Shown here piece after piece: positions 54,761 through 64,000 of a stretch of DNA of 64,000 nucleotides. Numbering within the stretch: position 1 is the stretch's first letter; each line of letters opens with the position of its first letter. The notes beneath the pieces were generated by a model, which searched no databases, was not told the DNA's origin, and worked only from the letters and a program-made list of their open reading frames with translations. A program made the position numbers and the translations under genes. The DNA is taken from assembly GCF_001704415.2 (NCBI RefSeq), contig NC_030811.1:51573591-51637590 (forward strand), given 5' to 3'. Source of the stretch: Capra hircus. Its lineage: Eukaryota > Chordata > Mammalia > Artiodactyla > Bovidae.

Positions 54761-55889
54761 GGGAAACAATACACTTAGGCACTCCCTACAGGCTGCTTGA
54801 AAAGTGCTTCGGCTTTACTTTATTTTCCTATTAATGTTCTCCAAGAGTTGAATTCTAGCCTGAATGAAGAAGTCATCATCCCTTTTAGGTATTCTTGAAT
54901 TATTAAATGATGAATACAATTAAATAGTAAAAGGTCATCTTCAATCTCTCTGCCACTGACGAGAGATGATTCCCCGTGTGCACTGGCGCGATAGACATGC
55001 TGGTTTATGGGCCTGACACCTTGCATGGAACGTTACAAATCTCTATGATGTCTTTAAGCTACCGCTTGAATTGAACTGAAGGATGGCTAAAAACCCCACT
55101 CAGGCAGACAACTCCCCATTGGTTGGCCGTTTGAGAATGCTCAAGGGGGTAGTTACTCTGGCTGAGGCTGGTGGTAACCTGTGAAGTTTCCCTGAGCAGC
55201 AGCAGGCTTCTGACAGTAGCCTGGGTAGGATTTATGCACGTGGATAATGCAACCCCATTCTCTGCCCTTTCTCCCCCAACCCCCATAGGAAGTGGATAGA
55301 TCACACACATTTCAGAGTGCTCAGAAAACAAATCAAGATCAAAATCCCTGCAGTAAGAAGATTGGCCAAGGGTAAACCCATACCATTTGGGGTTTCCTTA
55401 AATATGGACCCAGCGGTGGCCTTGCATATGTTCTCTTATCATGGTTTCAGATCACTAGCATAGCAAAAGAGTCTCTGAAATACCTAACTATTCAAGGATC
55501 CATTGAATAAATCAAACCTGTGTTATTATGAAATTCACCTTATGCCTCAAGGTCTAGGCTGTGTGATAAAAAAAGATCACATTTGGAACTGCTGTACTCC
55601 ATAAGGTGGAATATGTGCATGCTTTATCTGCTTGCAAGTTGATGTTTAAAGTACGTTAACATCAGACTAAAGCTTGCTACCAAAAATGCATATTTTGATT
55701 GCAAAAGTTCTTAGGTCAAACATCATAAGCTAACCTTTTGACTAAGAAAACTTTGTAAAAGTTCCACACTCTGCAAGTGTCTAACAAACTGCATCATTTA
55801 TAACCCAAAGGAAAATAAACTTGATCCGCCAAGGAAGAATCAGGAAAAAGTTCATGCAGATCATAGTTAACCTAACACAAATGCAATGC
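54761..55889. other. Unassigned intergenic DNA
   Basis: Nothing recognised. Confidence 0.45.
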
Positions 55890-56396
55890 CGCTGCTTCCA
55901 CTCACTCAGTCTTCTACTGAGCTCTTATTTGATGCCAGGTGCTGACCTCAACACAGGGACTCAAAGCTGAATAAGATGCACTCTGTGCCCTCAAAGAGCT
56001 AACATTCTGTTTAGAAAACAGATGAGCAAACCAGCAAACATAATGTAAGAGGAAAGTGCTATGATGTAGGCTGGATCAACAAAGAGCTATAGAAACAGGG
56101 GAAATGACTCAGCTTGAGGTGGCCAAAGAAGGCCTTTTAGATGATACGGGGCCTGAGCCAGTGGGTCAGGAGTGTAGGAGAAGGGTATTTCAGGTGAAGG
56201 AAGCAGCATGTGCAAAGGTCCTGAGGTGTGAGAAACATGGCATGCTCGGGAACGGGCAAGTGCTGTGGTTCACAAGCTGGGGCCCACAGGGTGCCATAGA
56301 GGAAACAAAGGGCAACAGTGTTGGGGAAGTAAGACAGGAGCCAGAGGATGAAAGGCCTGAATACCACACCAAGGGGTTCAGGCTGCATTTGAGGCT
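55890..56396 (-). repeat. L2 3' region relic
   Basis: 'GAGCTCTTATTTGATGCCAGGTGCTG', 'GACTCAAAGCTGAATAAGATGCACTCTGTGCCCTCAAAGAGC' and 'GCATGTGCAAAGGTCCTGAGG' are antisense L2 in order. Confidence 0.75.
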
Positions 56397-56403
56397 AAAA
56401 GGT

Positions 56404-56596
56404 GTTGACGCGAAAGTGAAAGCGATAGTCACTCAGTTCTGACTCTTTGTGACCCCATAGACTCTACGGTCCATGGAATTCTCCAGCCCAGGACACTGGA
56501 GTGGGTAGCCTTTCCCTTCTCCAGGGGATCTTCCCAACCCAGGGATCAAACCCAGGTCTCCCAAATTGCAGGCGGATTCTTTACCAGCTGAGCCAC
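56404..56596 (-). mobile_element. Bov-tA SINE
   Basis: Reverse-orientation copy inserted in the L2 relic. Short targets AAAAGGT at 56397-56403 and 56597-56603. Confidence 0.94.
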
Positions 56597-56699
56597 AAAA
56601 GGTTAACTATGCAGGGGAATTTTAGCCTTCCACTTCTGCAGTGGGGGAAAAAACAAATTGGGGAAGAACCAGGTTGGTGGCTAATAAGCAGCTACAAGT

Positions 56700-57165
56700 C
56701 TACAGAGTCAGAAAGATGAGTGGTTGCTTAGAGTTTGGGGGTTAGGGGAGGGAGACTGGCAAGTGACAAAATGAGATTTGGGGGTGGTGGTGATGGAAAG
56801 CTGGATGGATTGTGGTGATGAGTGCTGCTAAGTCACTTCAGTTGTGTCCGACTCTGTGAGACCCCATAGACGGCAGCCCAACAGGTTCCCCCATCCCTGG
56901 GATTCTCCAGGCAAGAACACTGGAGTGGGTTGCCATTTCTTTCTCCAATGCATGAAAATGAAAAGTGAAAGTGAAGTCGCTCAGTCGTGTCCAACTCCCA
57001 GTGACCCCATGGACTGCAGCCCACCAGGCTCCTCCATCCATGGGATTTTCCAGGCAAAAGTACTGGAGTGTGGTGCCACTGCCGACTAAAGGTCACTAAA
57101 TCGTACATTTAAAAGGAGCAAATTTTATTGTACGTAAATTATACCTCTGTGAAGTTCTTGGGGAA
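56700..57165 (+). mobile_element. L1M 3' end, split by Bov-A2
   Basis: 'GATGAGTGGTTGCTTAGAGTTTGGGGG', 'GGATTGTGGTGATG' | 'ACTAAAGGTCACTAAATCGTACATTTAAAAGG', 'TTATTGTACGTAAATTATACCTC' form one L1 tail. Confidence 0.8.
56823..57084 (-). mobile_element. Bov-A2 SINE
   Basis: Two-unit reverse copy with a very short GCT tail (GTGCTGCTAAGTC). No clear target duplication, and more substitutions than the other four Bov-A2 copies, so probably older. Confidence 0.93.
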
Positions 57166-57439
57166 AAAAGAAGTAACCACAAAGAAACCAAAGTATTCTA
57201 GACAGGAGTCCATGAGGGTGTGAAGCAAGTACGAGAGATTTAGAATCTGCTTTGGAGAATGGGTGGAGGAGAGAGCCTCAGGGATGCTTCCTGGGAACCT
57301 GGATAGACAGGGACAAGGAGAAGAAGCAAGTCAACAGGGGAGGATGTGGAGCTCAGGTGTGATACACTGAATTTGAGGTATTTATGGAATACCTGAGCAA
57401 GGTTTCTCAGACTCCCCATCCTCTTCATGGCCAGTCTTC

Positions 57440-57755
57440 CACAGTATGGATACACCACGATGTGTTTATGCAATTGTCAGTTGAGGGATCTTTGGATTAC
57501 TTCCACTTTTTGTATATTATGAATACTGTTGCTACAAACATTCATGTACAGGTTTTTATGGAGGTGTATATTTTAACTTTTCTTGAGCACTTTCTAGGAG
57601 TAGAATCGCTGGATCATGTGGTAACTCCACATTTAACCTTTCAAGGAACTGCCAAACCATTTTCCAAAGTGGATGCACCGTTTTACAGTCCTGGCAGCAA
57701 TGTTAGGAGGGTTCTACTTTCTCCACATCCTCGTTAACACTTGCAATTGTCCTTG
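57440..57755 (-). mobile_element. L1M 3' UTR fragment
   Basis: 'GTCAGTTGAGGGATCTTTGGATTACTTCCACTTTTTG', 'AACTGCCAAACCATTTTCCAAAGTGG' and 'TTCTCCACATCCTCG' are antisense L1M 3' UTR. Confidence 0.85.
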
Positions 57756-58339
57756 ACTCACGTTTTGTTTCAAGTTTCCAAAAGAGCACTTAATACTAAG
57801 CTACACTGTTGACGATAACTTTGTAGATGAGAAAGCTGATGATCAGGAGGGTGACTGATACAGGTAACGCTTATAGGTCACTGAAGTCCTTGCCAGCACT
57901 AATATTTATTCTGTTGAAAAAATAAAAGTATAATTTTTAATTATATTTAATTGCAGTATTTAACTGCAGTACTACTCTCTCCTTCATATACGATGCTGGC
58001 AGTTAGACACATGATTTTTATGCTGGTTTTTAGTTTTCAAAGCTCCATCCATGCCTCTACCTTTCTCCTCTCACTACTCAAAGACATCACTTAGCAAGTA
58101 TCCTTTTTTGCATCATTACTTTACCCCTCTGTGATCATTTCACCTCCATCAGCATAACCCTATAACACCTCCCATCCTAAAAATATAATGAAACTTCCTT
58201 TGACCCCATGTTCCCTACCAGTATTTATCCCATTTGTCTGTTTTCTCTCCACAGCAAAACTTGAAATCTGTCTCCATTCATTTCTCTCTTCCCATTCCCA
58301 ATCTTATTTCTAACACTCCACCAAAACACTTGTCAGAGT

Positions 58340-58975
58340 CAACAGTGACTTCTATTTTACCAAATCCAAATGACTAATTCGCATCCCTTACATTACTCAA
58401 CTTGTCAGTAGCTTTTGATACAAATGCGCATTCTCTCCTTATAGTGAGTCTTCATTTGGCTTCTGGGACACTGCTCCCATTTTTTTCCCTACCTTACTGG
58501 TCACTCAGTCTCATCTGCTGGTTCTGCCTCATGTTCCAACCATTAAAACCTAGAGTAAGATGGGGCTCGGACCTTGGACCTGCTTTTTATCCACCTAGAT
58601 GTCTATCATAAACTCCTGATTTTTTCTCCTATACCTCTCCCAATCCTCCCTAAATTCTTCTCCCACAATCTTGCTCTCATAGTACATGGTCACCCCTTTC
58701 TTCCACCTTCTCCACCAACCTTGGATCATCCTTGACTCCTTTTCTCTCTCCCCATCCATCTTTATGTTTAGAATCTGACCACTTCTTGCCTCTTCCATCT
58801 TCATCATTCTGGTCCCAGCCACCATCATTTCTCACCTGGATTATTACCATTGCCTACCTGGTCTCCTTGCTTGCACCCTTTTCCCAATAGTCTATTCTCC
58901 ACACCACAGCCAGAGGGATCCCTCTAAACCAAAATCTTTCATGTGCTGGCTGTGATATTAGCCATTTGCAAAATG
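58340..58975 (+). pseudogene. L2 reverse-transcriptase relic
   Basis: The plus strand retains SVAFDTNAHSLL (about 58405-58440), matching the catalytic Asp box of CR1/L2 reverse transcriptases (L-S-x-A-F-D-T-V-D-H). Later come 'CACCTGGATTATTACCATTGCCTACCTGG' and 'CACACCACAGCCAGAGGGATCC', the end of the L2 ORF2 reading frame. Stops and indels break it. Confidence 0.75.
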
Positions 58976-58981
58976 GTCCCG

Positions 58982-59399
58982 TACTGCCCCCTTCTCTGTG
59001 TCCACATCTTATGCAAGCCCTCCCATATTGACTCAGGGCTTCGCTAGGTGACCTGCTTTAACCAATGGCACAATACAGCCATAAAGCAAGCAGAGGCTTG
59101 AAAAATGCTTGTTCTCTGGGACTTGTCGTATGTTGCCGCTGGGAACTTTCTGCCACAAGGTCAACAAACCTGGATCTTCCCAAAGGATAAGTGACTATGT
59201 GGAAAGAAGCCTCAATCATTCCAGCCGTCCCTGCTACATGAGACCAAACCACAGCTGCCAGCTCCAAATGAGTTAGCCCAGTCGGAAGAATAACATTGCC
59301 CACCTTGAGAACCTTAAAAAATAATAAATGCTTGTTAAACCACTAAACTTGGGGGTGGCAGTGTATTGGTTACCTTTCACTTTTGCTAACTGACATGCT
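58982..59399 (+). mobile_element. MLT1-type (ERVL-MaLR) LTR inside L2
   Basis: 'AAGCAGAGGCTTGAAAAATGCTTGTTC', 'AATAATAAATGCTTGTTAAACCACTAAACTTGGGGGTGG' and 'CTTTTGCTAACTGACA' are MLT1 LTR landmarks. Solo LTR, no coding sequence. Confidence 0.85.
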
Positions 59400-59865
59400 A
59401 CGCTTCACTCAGAATAAAAGCTACCATCCCAATATATCTTCTAAGGTCCTACACAATCTGGTTTCTCTCAGTCTATGACACTTCACAATTCTGGCCTCCT
59501 TAGTCTTCATGTATCTTATGCTGTCCTAACTCAGGGCCTTTGCACTTTGTTTCCTGTGCCTACAATGTTCTTTTCCCAGATATCTGTATGGCTTGCTCTC
59601 TTGCTTCCTTCCTATCTCTGCTCAAAGGCCACACTCCCCTTACCTGCCTAATAAGGTACCCCTACACTCCCCATCCATCTCCCTCACCCAGCTTTATTTT
59701 TTCTTTTAGTCCTTATTATCACCTGACATACACATTCATTTCTTGTCTCTCACACCTCCTCACATATACACCTAAGAGACACTAGAATTTATGGTGTAGA
59801 AGGGAAGGATTTTATGTTTTGCTCATCACTGGAGCCCTAACACTTACAATAATGCCTGGAATTTT

Positions 59866-60229
59866 TGATCACCAGAAAAATAATTAAAGTAGCAGTACTT
59901 TTGCTAAATCTGGTGTCTAAGTATATGGCCTGGAGTATTTCTAGGGGCTCTGATGGGGAAAAAAGGCAACTGTGCTGCCTATTGGGACATAATTACATCT
60001 ATTGCAGACCAAATTCCTATAGCACCCACGAATCAGAAAACAAAGACTCATTAAGGATGCAGGCAGAGGAGGATGGGGGCTGCCCACTGGCCAGTTCACA
60101 CTCAGTTCCTTTTGACCTGCCCTCTCTTCCCCTCGTCCCATCCTCTCCCCATTAGTTGACAACACCAATCTGTTAGGTCATTTGACTGTTCACCAAAAAG
60201 GTTAGGAAGACACAAAAACTCCAAGGAAG
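59866..60229. other. Unassigned DNA just beyond the HIBADH poly(A) site
   Basis: Nothing recognised. Confidence 0.5.
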
Positions 60230-60246
60230 TATTATCAGCATAGAAA

Positions 60247-60252
60247 TTTATT
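60247..60252 (-). terminator. HIBADH: Distal poly(A) signal AATAAA of HIBADH
   Basis: Plus-strand TTTATT reads AATAAA on the gene strand. It is followed 15-35 nt downstream by a GU-rich stretch (GGAGTTTTTGTGTCTTCC), so cleavage is expected near 60225-60235. Confidence 0.7.
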
Positions 60253-60927
60253 TGAATTCAAAATAATATGGTTATATTTAGGATAATGTAATAATTATCT
60301 AAAGCATATATCATTGGCTCTGAAACAGTTCTAAAGAAGTCATTCTTCTGAAGTCAAAAAATATGTAGTAAGAATGTACAAGGAAGCAAAAATATATTAA
60401 AAAAAAAAAGTTTGCTGAGTATTGGGAGTTGTTACAAGAGGGGCACACCGAGATACTATAACAGGGTCCAAATTACATAACATGCAGCAAGGCATTCTCT
60501 TGCTTTATCAACTCTTGGAAAATAAACCATAACCTCAGAATGCAAGACCACCACCACTGGGTTAGCAGGACAAACTTCCTGAGGGACACAGGGAGTAATT
60601 CACTATACTTCCCCTTTCCCTAACTCATTTCCTCATACCAATTTCTTTTCCTTCCTTGAAGATAGGTTTTATCCTGTTGAAAAAAAAACTGGTCTTATTT
60701 GTGAAACTGTAGAAGTGAAAAGTGGAGTAAATAATATCCTGATTGAAGTAGGCAACGTTTCAGCTGAAGATGCTCAGGAATCAAACTTTTGAAAAAGGTC
60801 AGTTGGCTAGCTAGCAGAGACCATCAGTGGCTTGCAGAAAAGGAAAAAAAAAGAAAATTCAGGTACTAGGTGTTTGCTAAATAGATAAAAACAATAAGCA
60901 GTTAAAAATGGGTGAAAAATCCCAGGG

Positions 60928-60933
60928 TTTATT
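60928..60933 (-). terminator. HIBADH: Possible proximal poly(A) signal of HIBADH
   Basis: A second AATAAA on the gene strand (context CAATAAACCC) lies about 125 nt after the stop codon. Use of it would give a much shorter 3' UTR. The downstream element (GGGATTTTTCACC) is less GU-rich than at the distal site. Confidence 0.35.
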
Positions 60934-61055
60934 GTGACCTAGACAATCAAAAGCAGACAGGTGACCTCTGATTAAGCCCATTTACTTGTGAAGTGAGCTG
61001 TAAGTGGCTCCAAGAGAGTTTGGTTTCCAACAGTGTCCATAGCCAAAGGGCAAAT

Positions 61056-61214
61056 TCAGAATGTCTCCTCCTCTCGCAGAAACTGGAACACGGATGAGAA
61101 GTCTTTTTTTGAGTAGCCTTTTGCACACATCATCCTGTAGATCTGATGGGCTTGACTGCCCAGAAGGATTGGGCTCTTCGTGCTGGTGGCAGAGTCTTGT
61201 GCTAATCCCAGATC
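61056..61214 (-). CDS. HIBADH: HIBADH terminal coding exon (last 52 codons plus stop)
   Basis: Read on the minus strand from 61214, the exon opens D-L-G-L-A-Q, contains YRMMCAKGYSKKDFSSV and ends FLREEETF followed by TGA (61056-61058). I recognise this as the C-terminus of mammalian 3-hydroxyisobutyrate dehydrogenase. The enzyme is mitochondrial and NAD-dependent; it oxidises 3-hydroxyisobutyrate to methylmalonate semialdehyde in valine catabolism. The segment lies in the C-terminal helical domain used for dimer contacts and closing of the active site. The Rossmann fold, the mitochondrial targeting peptide and the catalytic lysine are encoded in upstream exons beyond the window. The start was set by the splice acceptor at 61215-61216: translation is open from the first base, so the preceding intron would be phase 0. 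The full protein is about 336 residues, so about 15% is here. The exon has no frameshift or internal stop. Its correct splice site and flanking intron argue against a processed pseudogene. Confidence 0.95.
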   Translation of the reverse strand, partial: DLGLAQDSATSTKSPILLGSQAHQIYRMMCAKGYSKKDFSSVFQFLREEETF

Positions 61215-61238
61215 CTAAATCAAACAAGGGTGGAGGGA
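61215..61238 (-). promoter_or_regulatory. HIBADH: Splice acceptor of HIBADH last exon
   Basis: On the minus strand a pyrimidine-rich run (CCCTCCACCCTTGTTTGATT) ends in TAG directly before the first codon of the HIBADH exon. The reading frame matches the protein from the next base, which fixes the exon boundary at 61214/61215. Confidence 0.85.
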
Positions 61239-61430
61239 ATACATTGAGGCTGTGCAGTTTAGGCTCACTTTGGAATTGTGGCTCCTAATGCTTGGGTTTC
61301 AAAGAAGAAAAAATGAAATCTGAAAAAATAAGATACTTACAAGAATGATGTTAAGTTATATGTCTGTGTGTGTCTATAAATATTTTATAAGTGCTATCTT
61401 ACAGCTACAAAACTGCTCCAGAGACAAACC

Positions 61431-61467
61431 TTTTGTGGAGGAGTGTCCTCTCCACTCCTCCACAAAA
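61431..61467. repeat. Perfect 15-bp inverted repeat with 7-nt loop
   Basis: TTTTGTGGAGGAGTG (61431-61445) and CACTCCTCCACAAAA (61453-61467) are exact reverse complements separated by TCCTCTC. It lies in the HIBADH intron about 216 nt before the last exon in transcript direction. Confidence 0.97.
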
Positions 61468-61639
61468 CCTATCTGTTTTGACTCTGGACAGGTATGTTCC
61501 CATCCAGATAAGACCACATAGAGAAATGCTTTTTCACATCTGCAGAAGCCTGTAAGCCTAAGACAAACCCCAATATGAAATTAAGCATGATGAAATTATC
61601 AATGATGAAAATATCCATTCAATCTCTTAGCACATATTT

Positions 61640-62160
61640 AAAAAATGCTGTGTGCTGGACACTGTTCTAAATGCTGCTGATATGTAGTCATAATAAAACC
61701 AAGTCATTATTTTCAGGAACTTAATGTCCAGTGTGGAAGACAGACAGGAAAACAACTGCTGAACTTCCAGATAATAACAAGTGATGAGGAAAAATAAGCA
61801 GGGTAAGGGGTCAGGAAGTCATACATAGCAAGGGCTAGAGTGGAAGGAAGAGAGTTCTGATTGATGAGATGTTTAGGGAAGACCTCCCGAGGTGAAGACA
61901 CTTGACCTACAATGCGAATGTGAGGAGGAAGTGAGCTGTTTGGAGAGCTGGGGAAATAAATTTTCAGGCGGGGGGAAGAGCAAGGGATAGGCCCGAAGGA
62001 GGCATAGCTTGGATGTTCAAGAAACAGTAAGAAGGCCAATGAGACTGAACTAGAGTGAGCAAGGGGCTGGGGAGGGAAATGAACCTGGGGATGGGCAGAG
62101 GTGGAACAAGAAAACTTTATGATGTTTGGTGAGAAGGCTGGATTTTCTTTCAAGTGCAAT
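61640..62160 (-). repeat. L2 3' region relic
   Basis: 'GTGTGCTGGACACTGTTCTAAATGCTG', 'AGGAACTTAATGTCCAGTGTGGAAGACAGACAGG' and 'GAGACTGAACTAGAGTGAGCAAGG' are antisense L2 in order. Confidence 0.7.
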
Positions 62161-63639
62161 GGACAGTCAGCATCACATCAACCCTTTAACATCTCTGAGA
62201 GCTAATGCTTCATTTTGAGAGTTTTGGAAAACTTACAGTTGTTTAAAAATAGACAAAAGCTAACATTATAAATTTTTTACAGTTAAACTGTGGTGAATGA
62301 TATCTTCTACTAAGAATAGAATCTTGTCCCACCTTGAAATATGTAGAATGAATGGAAGACAATGAAAGCATGGATAACTGAAACAATATTCCCCACACTT
62401 CATTTTATTTGTGATTATATAAGAGCTGCACAAGTGGCAAAACCAACTAGATTGCCTTCTTACTGTTACCATCCTCATTGCCTCATCAACAGAAAAGTCA
62501 ACAAGCAATGAAAAAGGAGGCAAGATCAGGACCATTTGTATTCTTTGAGGAACATTCTTCATAAATGAGCAATTATGGATACCATCCACTCAAAGGAGGA
62601 AATGATTCAAAGGAAAAAGAAGGAAAGTTTAAAGAATGGGTTAAATCTCTAGCCGCTTGGATATGTATGATGCTATAGGTGTTAACATGATTTTGTGCTT
62701 ACTTATATATTTTCACATGCAAACACATAGATTTGGAAAGTGTACTTAACCTAAAAGTCGTCTATAGCTTCCACTAAAAAGCAAGGTTAATTATTGCCCA
62801 CACATTTAATAAATGTGGGTGAATAAGCTACATTATTGCTTATACCCGGACAAGCAGATAAGCCTCTTGTCAGTATCATTTTGCTGCATATCTGTAAGAT
62901 GCATTTATTTAAAAATGACAGAAAATCTACATAGAAAGACTGTCTGTAGTTTTTAACCTAGAAATATAACTAGAATATAAAAGCCTAGAGTAAACATAAC
63001 ATATTGAGGAGAACACAACAATATTGAGAAGGAAAGTCTATTAGAGGTTTTCAAATGGGCAAGTAAATATCCCAAATAAGAGCTAATAAAACCAAAAAGA
63101 GGCAGCTAAAATAGCTTTGCTGGCTGCTACCTCAGAGGACAGACATTCTAAAAAGAGAAAGGTGATTTAGTCTATAAAACTCTAAGCGGCTTGTCTGTCC
63201 TGAAATGTAAGAAAAGAAGGCATCCTTTGAAGTCTGTAACATGTAATTTGAAACAAACAAATGCCCCATTTCACTAATCAAATAAAAATATTTATGAATT
63301 CATGAGCTCAGTGGGTGGTTCAGGGGAAAAAATAAAACAACTGCAAAAGTTTTCAACAAATTAATGAAGGACCAAGTCATTGCATTTTACAAGGAGACAG
63401 GTACATTAAGTAAGTAACAAGAGTGGTCATGATATTCCATAAGTTGTTCCTTAGAGGCCATCAGAAACAGACTTTTAGGTTGAGGAGTTTTTGGATGTTC
63501 TAATTATGTTCTGATTATATACACACCCTATATTAGAATTTTATGATGTTAAGAGATGAACATATAAGCCTCTACTTTAAGAACACACTAACAGTATCTC
63601 CCCCAACACAATGAGATCTAATAGCAGTTAAGCAAAATA

Positions 63640-64000
63640 TCTCCTAGTAAGTTAAGGCCTTGTCATGGTGAAGGGGCTTGCATAATGCAATGAAGCTATG
63701 AGCCATGCCATGCAGGGCCACTCAAGATGGACATGTCATAGTGAAGAGTTCTGGCAAAACGTGGTCCACTAGAGGAGGGAATGGCAAACCACTCCAGTAT
63801 TCTTGCTGAGAGAACTCCATGAACAGTATGAAAAGGCAAAAAAGATACAACACAGAAGGAAGAGTCCCCCAGGTCGATATGCTACTGGGGAAGAGTGGAA
63901 AGCAATTACTAATAGCTCCAGAAAGAATGAAGCGGCTGGGCCAAAGTGGAAACAACGCTCAGTTGTGGATGTGCCTGGTGGTGAAAGTAAAGTCTGATGC
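63640..64000 (+). mobile_element. BovB 5' region, continues right of window
   Basis: 'AAGTTAAGGCCTTGTCATGGTGAAGGGGCTTGCATAA', 'GGCAAACCACTCCAGTATTCTTGC', 'CTCCATGAACAGTATGAAAAGGCAAA' match the part of BovB upstream of the endonuclease domain. It lies in the HIBADH intron, antisense to the gene. Because it starts this far 5', the copy could be nearly full length beyond the window edge. Confidence 0.85.

Larger units (their letters stand above)
58240..59865 (+). mobile_element. Long L2 relic, split by an MLT1 LTR
   Basis: 58240-58980 corresponds to L2 ORF2 and 59400-59865 to its 3' part ('CAGGGCCTTTGCACTTTG', 'CCTACAATGTTCTTTTCCCAGATATCTG', 'CACTGGAGCCCTAACACTTACAATAATGCCTGG'). Confidence 0.82.
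60230..61055 (-). other. HIBADH: HIBADH 3' untranslated region
   Basis: Minus-strand sequence after the HIBADH stop codon, about 825 nt to the distal poly(A) signal. It is AT-rich, contains no ruminant SINE or LINE insertion and has no long reading frame in the sense direction. The absence of insertions fits exonic sequence. The 3' end is inferred from the poly(A) signal, with no transcript data. Confidence 0.75.
61215..64000 (-). other. HIBADH: HIBADH last intron (partial)
   Basis: Intronic by position, upstream of the terminal exon on the minus strand. It holds a 15-bp perfect hairpin (61431-61467), a minus-strand L2 relic and the 5' part of a BovB element. I see no further exon with splice sites and HIBADH-like coding sequence. 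HIBADH introns are long in mammals, so the previous exon is expected outside the window. 62160-63600 holds nothing else I recognise. Confidence 0.8.

Noticed and set aside
61056..61214. HIBADH sequence as a processed pseudogene
   Set aside because: The exon stops exactly at a good splice acceptor, is followed by a 3' UTR with poly(A) signal, has no frame damage, and shows no flanking target duplication.
63722..63997. Overlapping frames on both strands at the right end
   Set aside because: They lie in the BovB 5' region. The minus frame is antisense, and the plus frame is the degenerate BovB leader, not a host gene.
1..64000. CRISPR arrays, operons, prophage or bacterial elements
   Set aside because: Nothing of this kind is present. 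The window is mammalian nuclear DNA, and its direct repeats are transposons, microsatellites or two-copy duplications.

Overview
The window is nuclear DNA from a ruminant, most likely a bovid (cattle, sheep, goat or a close relative). The evidence is its load of pecoran retroposons: seven pieces of the RTE-type LINE BovB, five Bov-A2 SINEs, eight Bov-tA SINEs and seven older cetartiodactyl CHR-type SINEs. Beneath these lies a layer common to placental mammals: L1M, L2, MIR, MLT1 LTRs and hAT (MER5) relics. No prokaryotic features are present. The sequence alone does not fix the species.

The one protein-coding gene I can support is HIBADH (mitochondrial 3-hydroxyisobutyrate dehydrogenase, valine breakdown) on the minus strand. 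Only its last coding exon is here (61056-61214). It has a clear splice acceptor on its upstream side, and an 820-830 nt 3' UTR runs leftward to a poly(A) signal at 60247-60252. Everything right of 61215 is the last HIBADH intron. Everything left of about 60230 is intergenic DNA downstream of HIBADH. From mammalian gene order that I recall (EVX1/HOXA cluster - HIBADH - TAX1BP1 - JAZF1), positions 1-60 kb should be the HIBADH side of the EVX1-HIBADH interval. This is inference, because EVX1 itself is not in the window.

Layout: 1-1.3 kb is a BovB reverse-transcriptase relic (minus). 5.96-10.03 kb is a stack of decayed minus-strand L1 carrying later SINE/LINE insertions and a 42-bp tandem duplication. 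An LTR-like block with a 41-bp tandem duplication follows, then an L1M tail split by a young Bov-A2. 11-25 kb is mostly unassigned DNA with scattered SINEs, BovB tails and L1M internal sequence. 26.5-27.9 kb is an L1M 3' end split by BovB. 29.6-32.5 kb is dense in young insertions (Bov-tA, BovB, MLT1, Bov-A2, Bov-tA). 33.4 kb holds a mariner-type MITE. 34.5-45.7 kb is low-repeat DNA with a candidate non-coding exon (37707-37845), an hAT element with intact termini (41680-41850) and a GC-richer stretch (43-44.6 kb). 47.9-49.0 kb has two Bov-A2 copies, one inside a MIR. 49-56.4 kb carries no ruminant-specific insertion and may include regulatory DNA. 56.4-60 kb is Bov-tA, L1M/Bov-A2 and a long L2 relic (with RT-derived sequence) split by an MLT1 LTR. 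60.2-64 kb is HIBADH and the start of another BovB.

Repeat family names were assigned by recognising sequence, without a database search. Boundaries are accurate where a target-site duplication is quoted and approximate (tens of bases) elsewhere. Several nested insertions give a relative history: MIR/L2/L1M, then MLT1 and hAT, then CHR, then Bov-tA/BovB/Bov-A2.
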